A stretch of 64,000 nt of DNA from Allosphingosinicella vermicomposti (GTDB taxonomy: Bacteria > Pseudomonadota > Alphaproteobacteria > Sphingomonadales > Sphingomonadaceae), in assembly GCF_003012815.1 (NCBI RefSeq), contig NZ_PXYJ01000001.1, positions 806,001-870,000 of the forward strand, read 5' to 3'. Every line of letters begins with the position of its first letter. The stretch's first letter is position 1. The position numbers were made by a program, and so were the translations under genes. Shown here piece by piece: positions 1 to 7,157 of this stretch. The notes under the pieces are model-generated. The model did not search any database, had not been told where the DNA came from, and saw nothing but the letters and a program-made list of their open reading frames with translations.

Positions 1-88
1 AGGGGCGGAGCGATCCGCCTCCTAGAGGAATGGTCGCACAGGCGGGGAACCGCTGGACAGAACCCGGCTTATAGACCCTCTGGTGATT
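1..88 (+). ncRNA. rnpB: RNase P RNA, 3' end (partial)
   Basis: This is the 3' end of the catalytic RNA of RNase P, which trims tRNA 5' leaders. The block AGAGGAATGGTCGC at 24-37 and the hallmark GACAGAACCCGGCTTAT at 56-72 match the conserved 3' domain of bacterial class A RNase P RNA. The 5' part lies outside the window. The 3' border is set roughly by the presumed P1 strand GACCCTCTGG after the hallmark, so it is uncertain by several bases. Confidence 0.9.
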
Positions 89-123
89 GTTTTTGCCGGT
101 TTTCCGGCTGGTATTGGGTGGTC

Positions 124-654
124 ATGGCACGTCCGACGCGATCGAATGACTGGGGTTTTCCGCGCTGGCGTGCCTACGGCAGCGAACGGGCGACGCAGCA
201 GGTGCGCCTGTGCGACCGCGAAGGCTGCGATGAGCCCGGCGACCGTCCCGCACCCAAATCGCCCAACCGTCCGGATCGCTGGTATTTCTGCGAACGTCAC
301 GCCGCTGAGTATAATAAGGGCTGGGACTATTTCGCCGGCCTGTCCAAGGAGGACGCCGAGGCTCGCGCCGCCAATGAAGAGCGCGACGCCAACGCCTATG
401 GCCAGGCGAAATTCTACGGCTGGGGCGGCGAGGGCGACGGCACCCGCAGCCGCGACGAAATGCGCGCGCTGGACATACTCGGCGTCGAGGTGGATGCGGG
501 TTTTGAGGAAATCAAAGCCGCCTATCGCCGACTCGCCAAGATCAATCACCCGGACGTTGCGCCGGACGATGCCGATGCGGCCAAACGGTTTCAGGCGATC
601 ACCGCGGCGTATGAAGTGCTTTCGAAGGCCGAAGAGCGGCGGGGCGCCTCATAA
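124..654 (+). CDS. J-domain (DnaJ-like) protein
   Basis: A 176-aa cytosolic co-chaperone-like protein. The C-terminal ~65 residues are a J domain: LDILGVEVDAGFEEIKAAYRRLAKINHPD contains the HPD tripeptide that stimulates the DnaK ATPase. The N-terminal half holds Cys-x4-Cys and Cys-x2-His pairs (LCDREGC, FCERH) that could bind zinc. There is no Gly/Phe region and no classical DnaJ zinc-finger repeat, so it is not DnaJ itself. ATG at 124 is chosen; GTG at 118 would add two residues. It lies just downstream of rnpB, and its stop abuts a palindromic repeat. The client and partner are not evident. Confidence 0.85.
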   Translation: MARPTRSNDWGFPRWRAYGSERATQQVRLCDREGCDEPGDRPAPKSPNRPDRWYFCERHAAEYNKGWDYFAGLSKEDAEARAANEERDANAYGQAKFYGWGGEGDGTRSRDEMRALDILGVEVDAGFEEIKAAYRRLAKINHPDVAPDDADAAKRFQAITAAYEVLSKAEERRGAS

Positions 655-655
655 T

Positions 656-736
656 CGTCACCCCGGCGAAAGCCGGGGTCTCAGGACGATTGAGGTGCGA
701 TCTGGTCACGAGATCCCGGCTTCCGCCGGGATGACG
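656..736. repeat. Family A imperfect palindrome (CACCCCGGCGAAAGCCGGGG type)
   Basis: Two GC-rich arms, GTCACCCCGGCGAAAGCCGGGG and its near complement CCCGGCTTCCGCCGGGATGAC, enclose about 40 bases. Each arm is itself a small hairpin. The unit recurs at 1631-1710, inside mtaB (10599-10683), 29638-29715, 44122-44200 and 50853-50932. Here it begins two bases after a stop codon and could act as a transcript end for both flanking convergent genes. Confidence 0.9.
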
Positions 737-741
737 TGTGG

Positions 742-1197
742 CTATTTCCGCTTTTCGGTAAACATGAACGTCCCCGTCACATTCGCCACCAGATCCTCCG
801 GGTCGCCGTCATGCGCCACGCCCCGGACGAAGGCGATCTTGCTGGTGATGCGGTAGCATTCCCCACGCCCGATGATCGTGCGGCCGGGCACGGCGGGACG
901 GAGGTAATCGATCCGCATGTCGAGCGTCGCCTGATGACGGAAGCGGTTGAGCTTGATCCAGATCGCCATACTCGTCGCCATGTCCATCAGGCTGATGATC
1001 GGGCCCGATGCAATGACGCCGGTTTCCTCGACGCCGATCAATTCCTCGCGGTAATCGAGGGATAATTCCGCCCAATCCGGCCCATGCGCGCGATAGTCGA
1101 TGCCCAGTGCTCCGCCATGCCCGACTTTCCCTGCCAAGTCCGCAAACAGCTTCGGATCGAAGCCCTGCATGTCGCGGAGGGCATCGGCGGCGTTCAT
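742..1197 (-). CDS. PaaI-family hotdog thioesterase
   Basis: A 151-aa single-domain hotdog-fold protein, the usual length for PaaI/YbgC-like acyl-CoA thioesterases. The segment ASGPIISLMDMATSMAIW is the hotdog helix carrying the catalytic Asp. It is followed by LDMRIDYLRPAVPG, the usual strand and turn. The ATG at 1197 overlaps the sufE stop codon (ATGA), so the two genes are probably translationally coupled. The open frame continues further upstream, but that part reads through sufE in another frame and is not coding. The substrate cannot be told from sequence. Confidence 0.88.
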   Translation of the reverse strand: MNAADALRDMQGFDPKLFADLAGKVGHGGALGIDYRAHGPDWAELSLDYREELIGVEETGVIASGPIISLMDMATSMAIWIKLNRFRHQATLDMRIDYLRPAVPGRTIIGRGECYRITSKIAFVRGVAHDGDPEDLVANVTGTFMFTEKRK

Positions 1198-1601
1198 ACG
1201 TCCATCCGCTCGGCCGTTTGGCGGATGAGCGAGATCATGTTCGGAATCCCTTGCGTACGGTTGGAACTGAGCTGATTCTTGAGATCGAAGGGGCCAAGCG
1301 CGGCCTCGATATCCGTCGCGAGAATATCCCTGGCGGTTCGATCCTGCACTGCCGCGAGAACAAGCGCGATGATGCCCTTCGTGATCGCGGCATTGCTGTC
1401 GGCGAGGAAGTGCAGGCGCCCGTTTTCCTGTGGCATCGGATAGACCCACACAGCCGCCGAACAGCCGCGCACAAGCGTAGCGTCGGTTTTCAATGCATCG
1501 GGCATCGGCTCGAGCGCGCGGCCAAGGTCGATCAGCAGCCGGTAGCGATCGTCGGCCTCAAGCAGTTCGTAATCGGCGTAAATATCGTCGAGCGCGGTCA
1601 T
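1194..1601 (-). CDS. sufE: SufE-family cysteine desulfuration protein
   Basis: A 135-aa protein of the SufE family, which accepts persulfide sulfur from the cysteine desulfurase SufS and delivers it for Fe-S cluster assembly. The family's active-site loop is seen as LVRGCSAAVW, with the acceptor Cys at residue 47, and the helical C-terminus is typical. No suf operon genes are adjacent; its only partner here is the overlapping thioesterase gene downstream. This stand-alone placement is common in alphaproteobacteria. The start ATG fits the normal family N-terminus. Confidence 0.92.
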   Translation of the reverse strand: MTALDDIYADYELLEADDRYRLLIDLGRALEPMPDALKTDATLVRGCSAAVWVYPMPQENGRLHFLADSNAAITKGIIALVLAAVQDRTARDILATDIEAALGPFDLKNQLSSNRTQGIPNMISLIRQTAERMDV

Positions 1602-1630
1602 GGGCGCGCGGTAACAGAGGATTGGGTGGA

Positions 1631-1710
1631 CGTCACCCCGGCGGAAGCCGGGGTCTCAGGACAAAAGGGTGCGATCTCGTCACGAGATCCCGGCTTCCGC
1701 CGGGATGACG
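1631..1710. repeat. Family A imperfect palindrome
   Basis: Second copy of the family A element, separated from the first by only the thioesterase and sufE genes. The left arm is CACCCCGGCGGAAGCCGGGG and the right arm CCCGGCTTCCGCCGGGATGAC. Even the inter-arm sequence GGTGCGATCT followed by CACGAGATC matches the copy at 656-736. It fills the gap between sufE and the end of the psp operon. Confidence 0.9.
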
Positions 1711-1719
1711 GCGAAGGGA

Positions 1720-1965
1720 TCAACGCTGATCCCGCAGCTTTTCGATCTCGCGCTCCAGGCTGCTTTCCTTGTCGGTCGCGATGCGCTCCAGCACGGCGAC
1801 GCGATCACGGAGCATCTTTACCTCGTCGCGCAGTCGCGCCGATTCCTGATCATTCACATGATATTCGTTACCATGGCGGTCGCGGCGGACGCCATATTTG
1901 GCCTTGAGGATCCCGGCGATGGAGACGATGGCGACAATGATCACCACCATTTCAAACGGATTCAT
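1720..1965 (-). CDS. Small membrane protein with PspB/PspC-like tail (psp operon, last gene)
   Basis: An 81-aa protein with one N-terminal transmembrane helix (about residues 5-22, MVVIIVAIVSIAGIL) and a charged, coiled-coil C-terminus. Its last ~25 residues, RVAVLERIATDKESSLEREI, follow the pattern R-x-x-x-x-E-R-I-x-T-D-x4-L-x-x-E-I-x-x-L-R. The two genes upstream in the operon share this pattern, and the C-terminus of PspC has a looser version. I do not recognise a named family. Its position 37 bp behind the previous psp-type gene suggests co-transcription and a role in envelope stress. That role is inferred from context only. Confidence 0.75.
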   Translation of the reverse strand: MNPFEMVVIIVAIVSIAGILKAKYGVRRDRHGNEYHVNDQESARLRDEVKMLRDRVAVLERIATDKESSLEREIEKLRDQR

Positions 1966-2002
1966 GCGACGAAGCTCCTTTTTCGCTTAGTCTATCAGCG
2001 AT

Positions 2003-2323
2003 TTAGTTTTTCGGAAGGCGTAGGGCTTCGATTTCCTGCGTCAGCCGGTGGCTGTCGTCCGTCACGATCCGCTCGACCGTTGCAAGCCGATCCTTGATCG
2101 AACCGAGTTCGGCGCGGAGCTGCGCATTTTCCTGTGTGATCAGTTTCACGCGCTCCACCATCTCGTCATTGATCTTCGGATAGATCGGCTTTCCCCAGCT
2201 GTTTTCGAGCGGATAGCCGTTCTTGATCCGAAGCCAAGTGGTGAAGATCCAGCCGCCGATGGCGAGAAGGCCCAAGATCCCGAAAAGCGGGAAGAATTGG
2301 GATATGAAGGTGAACTTATCCAT
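2003..2323 (-). CDS. Small membrane protein with PspB/PspC-like tail (psp operon)
   Basis: A 106-aa protein with a transmembrane helix at about residues 9-30 (FFPLFGILGLLAIGGWIF). A hydrophilic middle follows (YPLENSWGKPIYPKIND), then a coiled coil ending RLATVERIVTDDSHRLTQEI and EALR. The final motif matches its two operon neighbours and resembles the PspC tail. It starts 11 bp after the upstream small gene. No named family is recognised. One helix plus a cytoplasmic coiled coil resembles PspB, suggesting a duplicated or accessory member of the PspB class. Confidence 0.75.
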   Translation of the reverse strand: MDKFTFISQFFPLFGILGLLAIGGWIFTTWLRIKNGYPLENSWGKPIYPKINDEMVERVKLITQENAQLRAELGSIKDRLATVERIVTDDSHRLTQEIEALRLPKN

Positions 2324-2334
2324 GACGGGCGTCC

Positions 2335-2601
2335 TCAGTTCATGCGCTCGTCGCGCAAATCGTCAATCTGTGCGGCAAGGTCTCCGCCTTTGTCCGTTGC
2401 GATGCGTTCCAGCACCCGCATACGCTGCTCCAGCCGCTCGATATGCGCGGCCTGGGCCGCTGCCTTGTCTGCGGCGAGCTGAGCGGCATGATCGAGCTGC
2501 TTTTCCTTAAGGCGCATCCATCTTTTCAACAGGTCGCCGCACACCCCCAGGATGACGGGCAGGCCGATGACGATGAAAGCAAGTAGAACGGCTTTATCCA
2601 T
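2335..2601 (-). CDS. PspB-like small membrane protein (psp operon)
   Basis: An 88-aa protein closest in layout to PspB: an N-terminal helix (about residues 4-24, VLLAFIVIGLPVILGVCGDLL), a Lys/Ala-rich linker, then a heptad-patterned tail containing RMRVLERIATDKGGDLAAQI and DDLRDER. It lies 24 bp downstream of pspC. The ERIATDK core is identical to that of the last gene of the operon. It could be a PspB paralogue that interacts with PspA or PspC; direct evidence is lacking. Confidence 0.75.
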   Translation of the reverse strand: MDKAVLLAFIVIGLPVILGVCGDLLKRWMRLKEKQLDHAAQLAADKAAAQAAHIERLEQRMRVLERIATDKGGDLAAQIDDLRDERMN

Positions 2602-2625
2602 GTCCTTGTCCTTCGGTTGACGAAA

Positions 2626-3006
2626 TCAGCGCAGCTTTTCGATTTCATTGGCGAGCCGGTTGTTCGAACTCGTCACATAGGTTTCAATGTCGGCGAGGCG
2701 CCGGTCGATGTCGCGGAACTTGGAGCGCACCGCCTTCACCGTCCGGGTGGGATTGGCGCGGACGCCTTGCCAAAACTTTTTGTCGTCCGGCGTGCTATAC
2801 TCCAGCTCCCGGGGCTTCGACGGGGCGATGTAGCCCGCGATCAGATAAGCGACGATAAGCGCGCCGGAGCCAAGCACCGTGCCGATCAACACGGCGATTC
2901 GAACGACCGTCGCGTCGATACCGGTATAGTCTGCGATCCCCGCACAGACGCCCAACCATTTGGCATTTTGCTTGTCGAGGTAGAATTTTGTCTGGCTCGC
3001 GCTCAT
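2626..3006 (-). CDS. pspC: Phage-shock protein C
   Basis: A 126-aa inner-membrane protein of the Psp envelope-stress system. The PspC domain occupies the first ~65 residues: KFYLDKQNAKWLGVCAGIAD leads into a hydrophobic helix with TVLGSGALIVAYLIAGYIAP. The C-terminal half is cytoplasmic and coiled, ending RRLADIETYVTSSNNRLANE and IEKLR, like the tails of the small downstream genes. In characterised systems PspB and PspC sense membrane damage and release PspA from PspF. The ATG overlaps the pspB stop codon (ATGA at 3003-3006). Confidence 0.93.
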   Translation of the reverse strand: MSASQTKFYLDKQNAKWLGVCAGIADYTGIDATVVRIAVLIGTVLGSGALIVAYLIAGYIAPSKPRELEYSTPDDKKFWQGVRANPTRTVKAVRSKFRDIDRRLADIETYVTSSNNRLANEIEKLR

Positions 3007-3311
3007 TTCCGGAGGCTCCTCAGTTCGCTGAGATCGCGATCGATCTCGCTCATGTCACGGATGCCCAGCCGCTCCACAGGATCCTGCGTCATCGACCGCC
3101 AGCCGGGATTTTCCGCGGACATGATCCGCTCGATCGTCGACAGGCGTTCTTCCAGACGGCGTGCCGTGTCGTGCATGTCGTTTAGGAGGCTTTCGTCCTC
3201 AGTCGTGAGCGTTGCAGCGCTCTTCCACTTGGTAATGTAGTGAAAAACCAGCCAAGGCAGGCCGATGAAGAGCATGCCCACGACGAAAATGGGAACAAGG
3301 ACTTCTTCCAT
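3003..3311 (-). CDS. pspB: Phage-shock protein B
   Basis: A 102-aa PspB: an N-terminal membrane helix (residues ~5-24, VLVPIFVVGMLFIGLPWLVF) followed by HYITKW and a coiled coil with RRLEERLSTIERIMSAENPG. It is longer than the ~75-aa enterobacterial protein because of an extra tail (RSMTQDPVERLGIRDMSEID). It lies 4 bp behind pspA and overlaps pspC, so the three are almost certainly one transcript. PspB works with PspC in signalling membrane stress. Confidence 0.92.
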   Translation of the reverse strand: MEEVLVPIFVVGMLFIGLPWLVFHYITKWKSAATLTTEDESLLNDMHDTARRLEERLSTIERIMSAENPGWRSMTQDPVERLGIRDMSEIDRDLSELRSLRK

Positions 3312-3315
3312 CTGC

Positions 3316-3993
3316 TCAGCCCTCCTGGCCAGTGTTGCGGGTTTTGGCCTTCAAAGCTTCAAGCTCGGCCTCGATCTTCTCGGCATTGCGAAGCTCGGCA
3401 ATTTCTTCTTCCAGCGTTTTGGGCGGGGCGCCCAGCGCCAGCGCGTCGACATGGCCCTCGGCAATGTCCACGCGACGCTCCAGCACGTCAAAGCGGCTGA
3501 ACGCATCCTCGGTTTTGGGGCCGGCATACATTTCGCGGAGGCGGGCGCGGTTATGCGCGCTTTCCATGCGGCTGTTGATCGCATTCTGGCGGGTGCGGGC
3601 TTCACGCAGCTTGGTCTGAAGCTTCGCGATATCGGCTTCCGATGCGCGCAGGGCGTCGTCCAGCACGGCAATTTCAGTCTTCAAGCTATCGGCCATTTCG
3701 GCGGCTTTCTGCTTCTCCATCAGCGCGGCCTTGGCGAGATCCTCGCGATCTTTAGAGAGCGCCAGTTCGGCCTTTTCGACCCAGCCTTCCTGGATCTTGT
3801 CCAGCTTCGCGATCTGGCGACGCATTTCTTTCTGATCCGCGATCGAACGGGCGGCGGACGCGCGCACTTCGACCAGCGTTTCCTCCATTTCGAGGATGAT
3901 CATCCGGATCATCTTGCCCGGATCCTCCGCCTTGTCGAGCAGGTCGGTCACATTGGCGGCGATGATGTCGCGTGTCCGCGAAAAGATACCCAT
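3316..3993 (-). CDS. pspA: Phage-shock protein A
   Basis: A 225-aa PspA/IM30/Vipp1 family protein, a peripheral inner-membrane protein that stabilises damaged membranes and inhibits PspF. It begins with the typical amphipathic helix MGIFSRTRDIIAANVTDLLD, then EDPGKMIRMIILEMEETLVE, and is coiled-coil throughout. Length and start agree with the family. A purine-rich AAGGAG lies 11 bases before the ATG. It is preceded in the same direction by a small exported-peptide gene and a sigma-54-type promoter, and followed by pspB after 4 bp. Confidence 0.96.
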   Translation of the reverse strand: MGIFSRTRDIIAANVTDLLDKAEDPGKMIRMIILEMEETLVEVRASAARSIADQKEMRRQIAKLDKIQEGWVEKAELALSKDREDLAKAALMEKQKAAEMADSLKTEIAVLDDALRASEADIAKLQTKLREARTRQNAINSRMESAHNRARLREMYAGPKTEDAFSRFDVLERRVDIAEGHVDALALGAPPKTLEEEIAELRNAEKIEAELEALKAKTRNTGQEG

Positions 3994-4064
3994 CTAACTG
4001 AAACTCCTTGAGGTCTTCGGTGGCCCGCAGGCCTTGTCAGCCCCTATACCACATCGCTTCCGGC

Positions 4065-4208
4065 TCAGGCACTCAATACGGAAACCACTTGTGCCTGTTC
4101 CGCCGCTGCCGGAGCAACCGCCATGCCGATGCAGGTGGCGCTGAGAACGAGGGCGGCCACGGCAGAGGCTGCAACACGCTGAATGCTGTTGAGGTCGATG
4201 TTGAACAT
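4065..4208 (-). CDS. 47-aa exported peptide between the psp promoter and pspA
   Basis: A short open frame: MFNIDLNSIQRVAASAVAAL, then VLSATCIGMAVAPAAAEQ and AQVVSVLSA. It has a basic start, a hydrophobic core and an AxA-type cleavage site, so the mature product would be only about 10 residues, or the peptide stays membrane-anchored. AAGGAG lies 7 bases before the ATG at 4208; an in-frame ATG at 4214 is too close to it. The frame lies directly downstream of the sigma-54-type promoter and 71 bp ahead of pspA, so it would be the first cistron of the psp transcript. I know of no named family. It is too small to be sure without conservation data. Confidence 0.6.
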   Translation of the reverse strand: MFNIDLNSIQRVAASAVAALVLSATCIGMAVAPAAAEQAQVVSVLSA

Positions 4209-4263
4209 GGTCATTCTCCTTGAACCCTGGACCGCCTGTTCCGGCGGCTCTTGCCATTTACGC

Positions 4264-4279
4264 TACAAGAGCCGTGCCA
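4264..4279 (-). promoter_or_regulatory. Sigma-54 promoter for the psp operon
   Basis: On the minus strand the sequence reads TGGCACGGCTCTTGTA. Compared with the sigma-54 consensus TGGCACG-N4-TTGC(A/T), the -24 block matches fully and the -12 block has one change (TTGT for TTGC). Predicted transcription would start near 4254, about 46 bases before the 47-aa peptide gene. It faces pspA, and the activator gene pspF is divergent. PspF is a sigma-54 enhancer-binding protein, so the site makes functional sense. Confidence 0.75.
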
Positions 4280-4336
4280 AATTCATTTTTGGCGGAAATG
4301 CGTGGGTTTTACCGGAGACGCTCGGAGCATCATTCG

Positions 4337-4362
4337 ATTTCCCTTGCTAAGAGATGGGAAAT
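4337..4362. promoter_or_regulatory. Putative PspF upstream activating site
   Basis: A perfect inverted repeat ATTTCCC-N12-GGGAAAT centred near 4349.5. It lies about 95 bp upstream of the predicted psp start and 18 bp before the pspF ATG. In E. coli, PspF binds enhancer sites at roughly -80 to -126 of pspA and represses its own gene from them. Position and symmetry fit that model; binding is an inference. Confidence 0.5.
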
Positions 4363-4379
4363 GGTCCCAACATCTGGTC

Positions 4380-5411
4380 ATGGAGCGCACCACGCAGCTT
4401 GTTGGCCAATCCTCCTCCTTCCTTGATGCAATCGAGCGGGCGAGCCGTGCCGCGCCGCTGGACCGGCCGGTCCTGGTGATCGGCGAGCGCGGGACCGGTA
4501 AGGAGCTGGTGGCCGAGCGCCTCCATCACTTGTCTTCGCGCTGGGACGGGCCGTTGGTCGTCATGAACTGCGCGGCTTTGCCCGAGACGTTGATCGAAGC
4601 GGAATTGTTCGGCCATGAAGCGGGCGCCTTCACCGGCGCGTCCAAGGCGCGGGCAGGGCGGTTTGAGGAAGCGGACGGGGGAACCCTGTTTCTGGACGAA
4701 CTCGCGACCTTGTCCTCTGCCGCGCAGGACCGGCTTCTTCGGGCGGTCGAATATGGCGAGGTGACGCGGATCGGCGCCAGCCGTCCGATGCGGGTTGACG
4801 TGCGCATTGTTGCCGCGACCAACGAGCATCTGCCCAAATTGGTGGACGAGGGGCGGTTCCGCGCCGACCTTCTCGACCGCCTGTGTTTCGAAGTCGTGAC
4901 GCTGCCGCCGCTCCGCAACCGGATCAGCGACATCCCCGTCCTCGCCGATCATTTCGCCCGGCGTATGGCGCTGGAGCTCGATTGGCCGGAATGGCCGGGC
5001 TTCAGCACTAACGCCATCGACCGCATGCTGAGTTACGACTGGCCGGGCAATGTACGTGAGCTGCGCAATGTGATCGAGCGGGCCGTTTATCGCTGGGAGG
5101 ATTCGAAAAATCCGGTCGATTATATCCAGTTCGACCCTTTCGAATCGCCCTGGCGTCCCCAGCCGATGTCGCCGACGAAGACCGAGGCCAGCCCCGCCGA
5201 GGTGCAGGCGGTCGCAGCCATCTCCGCCGCTTATGATCCGTCCAATTGTGCGGATTTTCGCCTCGCCGTCGCCGAATATGAAAAGGCGATCCTCGCCGCC
5301 GCGCTCGATAAATGTCGCTGGAATCAGCGTGCGGCGGCGACCGCGCTTCAGTTGACCTACGATCAGCTCCGTCACGCGATGAAGCGGCACAAGCTCGGCG
5401 AGAAGGGCTGA
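4380..5411 (+). CDS. pspF: Psp operon transcriptional activator PspF
   Basis: A 343-aa sigma-54 enhancer-binding protein without a receiver domain, as expected for PspF. The AAA+ domain begins at once: Walker A GERGTGKE (35-42), the sigma-54 contact loop GAFTGA (82-87), Walker B GGTLFLDE (100-107), and WPGNVRELRNVIERAVYR. A Fis-type helix-turn-helix closes the protein (WNQRAAATALQLTYDQLRHA). ATG at 4380 is chosen because PspF proteins have only a few residues before LVGQS; the frame is open upstream but would run through the putative activator site. It is divergent from the psp operon it should control, with PspA as the likely inhibitor. Confidence 0.94.
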   Translation: MERTTQLVGQSSSFLDAIERASRAAPLDRPVLVIGERGTGKELVAERLHHLSSRWDGPLVVMNCAALPETLIEAELFGHEAGAFTGASKARAGRFEEADGGTLFLDELATLSSAAQDRLLRAVEYGEVTRIGASRPMRVDVRIVAATNEHLPKLVDEGRFRADLLDRLCFEVVTLPPLRNRISDIPVLADHFARRMALELDWPEWPGFSTNAIDRMLSYDWPGNVRELRNVIERAVYRWEDSKNPVDYIQFDPFESPWRPQPMSPTKTEASPAEVQAVAAISAAYDPSNCADFRLAVAEYEKAILAAALDKCRWNQRAAATALQLTYDQLRHAMKRHKLGEKG

Positions 5412-5427
5412 CGGCGCAACAACTTTG

Positions 5428-5500
5428 CCGTTCGTGTCGAGCGAAGTCGAGACACCCCCACCTGAGCTGGCGCTTCTCGACTTCGCTCGAAGCGAACGGG
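5428..5500. repeat. Family C imperfect palindrome (TCGAGCGAAGTCGAGA type)
   Basis: Arms CCGTTCGTGTCGAGCGAAGTCGAGA and TCTCGACTTCGCTCGAAGCGAACGG enclose a short spacer. The same design occurs at 16416-16499. It begins 16 bp after the pspF stop and could end the pspF transcript. No other feature is evident in the 220-bp gap before sodB. Confidence 0.85.
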
Positions 5501-5633
5501 CGTGGGGTTCCGATCGAGTCCCTCCAGCGCAAACCTGCTCTATCGCAATTCCCGCGCGGCTTTTTTGTGCGACAGCCATTCAAATCCGGCCCCGGAGCGT
5601 CTAGCTGCTGGTGATCCAAAAAGGAGAATACCC

Positions 5634-6260
5634 ATGGCTTTCACGCTCCCGGACCTGCCCTTCGCGAAAGACGCGCTTGGCGATTATATGTCCGCAGAGA
5701 CGCTCGACTACCATCATGGCAAGCATCACAAGGCCTATGTCGACAAAACGAACGGCATGGTGGGCGACAAGGGTCTGGCCGGCGCCTCGCTGATCGAAGT
5801 GATCCACGCCGCGAAGGAGAAGGGCGACAAGCCGCTGTTCAACAACAGCGCGCAGATCTGGAACCACAGCTTCTACTGGCAGTGCCTCGCGCCCGCGGAA
5901 GGGCAGAAGCCGACCGGCAAGCTCGCCGACATGATCGCCAGCGAATTCGGATCGACCGACGCCCTTCTCGAGAAGCTAAAGGCCGAAGCGGTCGGCCATT
6001 TTTCGAACGGCTGGGCCTGGCTGGTGCTTGATTCCGACAAGCTCAAGATCACGTCGCTCCACGATGCGGACAGCCCGGTCGTCTATGACGGCATGAAGCC
6101 GCTCCTGACGCTCGATGTGTGGGAGCATGCTTATTATATCGATTACCGCAACGCGCGGCCCGACTTCGCCGACAAGGTGCTGTCAAACATCGTGAACTGG
6201 GACTTCGTCGCCCAGAACCTCGACGGCAACGGCTTCGCCCGCGCCGATCAGGAGGGTTAA
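5634..6260 (+). CDS. sodB: Iron superoxide dismutase
   Basis: A 208-aa Fe/Mn-SOD that converts superoxide to hydrogen peroxide and oxygen. Metal ligands are visible in LDYHHGKHHKAYVDK (first His), WNHSFYW (second His) and DVWEHAYYIDYRNARPDF (Asp and third His). The Gln in FNNSAQIWNH is typical of iron enzymes, so SodB rather than SodA. There is no signal peptide, so it is cytosolic. A strong AAAAAGGAGAA precedes the ATG; in-frame codons further upstream are not needed. It is monocistronic, ending in a family E repeat. Confidence 0.96.
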   Translation: MAFTLPDLPFAKDALGDYMSAETLDYHHGKHHKAYVDKTNGMVGDKGLAGASLIEVIHAAKEKGDKPLFNNSAQIWNHSFYWQCLAPAEGQKPTGKLADMIASEFGSTDALLEKLKAEAVGHFSNGWAWLVLDSDKLKITSLHDADSPVVYDGMKPLLTLDVWEHAYYIDYRNARPDFADKVLSNIVNWDFVAQNLDGNGFARADQEG

Positions 6261-6266
6261 GGATAC

Positions 6267-6377
6267 GATCCCTCCCGCCTCGCGCGGGAGGGAGGCCCGG
6301 AGCCTTCGAGCGCCGGGATGGGTGAGGGATGAATGCGAACGGCGCTCGCCCCTCACCCAACCCTCCCTAGGGGGAGG
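6267..6377. repeat. Family E repeat and hairpin between convergent genes
   Basis: The stretch holds a compact hairpin CCTCCCGC-CTC-GCGCGGGAGG (from about 6270). Further on is CCCCTCACCCAACCCTCCCTAG with GGGGGAGG. It resembles the longer element at 15762-15930, which also carries CACCCAACCCTCCC. It separates sodB from the convergent ABC permease gene and may terminate both. Confidence 0.7.
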
Positions 6378-7157
6378 TTAGTTTTTCAGGCGATAACCCG
6401 TCTTGAAAATCCAGGCGACGGCGGAGAGGCAGACCAGGAACAGGCCCGCAGTGATCCCGAAGCTCATCCCGAACGAGACGTCCGCGGTGCCATAGAAGGT
6501 CCAGCGGAAGCCGTTGATCAGATAGACGATGGGGTTGAACAGGGTGACCGTCCGCCATGGCTCGGCCAGCATGTCGATCGAGTAGAAGGCGCCGCCAAGA
6601 AAGGTGAGCGGCGTGATGATGAGCAGCGGGATGATCTGAAGCTGCTCGAACCCCTTCGCCCATACGCCGATGATGAAACCCAAGAGGCAGAAGGTCGCCG
6701 CAATAAGCAGCAGGAAGGCGATCATCAGCACGGGATGGGCGATCTGGATGTCCACGAAGAGGTGCGCGGTCGCGAGAATGACGAGCGCGACGATGGTCGA
6801 CTTGGTCGCCGCCGCCCCGACATAGCCGAGTACCGTCTCGAATGCAGACAGCGGAGCCGACAGCAATTCATAAATGGTGCCGGTGAATTTCGGCATGTGA
6901 ATGCCGAAAGAGGCGTTGAAGATGCTTTCCGTGAAGAGCGAGAGCATCATCAGGCCCGGCACGATGAAGGCGGCATAGGGCACACCGCCAATTTCCGTCA
7001 TCCGCGATCCGATAGCGGAGCCGAACACGATGAAATAGAGCGAGGTCGTGATGACCGGCACCGCGAGGCCGGTCCACAAGGTCCGGAAGAAGCGGTGCAA
7101 TTCGAACTTGTATATGGCGAGGACGCCGTGGAGGTTGAAGGCGGGTACGCGCGTCAT
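6378..7157 (-). CDS. ABC-2 type transporter permease
   Basis: A 259-aa integral membrane protein with about six hydrophobic segments, the ABC-2 permease layout (N-terminal [42 protein letters not shown] near the fifth helix). It pairs with the ATP-binding protein encoded immediately upstream (ATGA overlap at 7154-7157) to form an exporter. The family includes drug, polysaccharide and lipid exporters. The cargo cannot be read from sequence. It is the last gene of the dapF-led operon. Confidence 0.92.
   Translation of the reverse strand: MTRVPAFNLHGVLAIYKFELHRFFRTLWTGLAVPVITTSLYFIVFGSAIGSRMTEIGGVPYAAFIVPGLMMLSLFTESIFNASFGIHMPKFTGTIYELLSAPLSAFETVLGYVGAAATKSTIVALVILATAHLFVDIQIAHPVLMIAFLLLIAATFCLLGFIIGVWAKGFEQLQIIPLLIITPLTFLGGAFYSIDMLAEPWRTVTLFNPIVYLINGFRWTFYGTADVSFGMSFGITAGLFLVCLSAVAWIFKTGYRLKN

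Noticed and set aside
656-1710. CRISPR array from the two closely spaced family A copies
   Set aside because: Only two copies, separated by real genes, with inverted arms instead of short direct repeats and spacers, and no cas genes.
4347-5579. A 410-aa minus-strand frame opposite pspF
   Set aside because: pspF motifs on the plus strand are unequivocal, and the antisense frame shows no domain.
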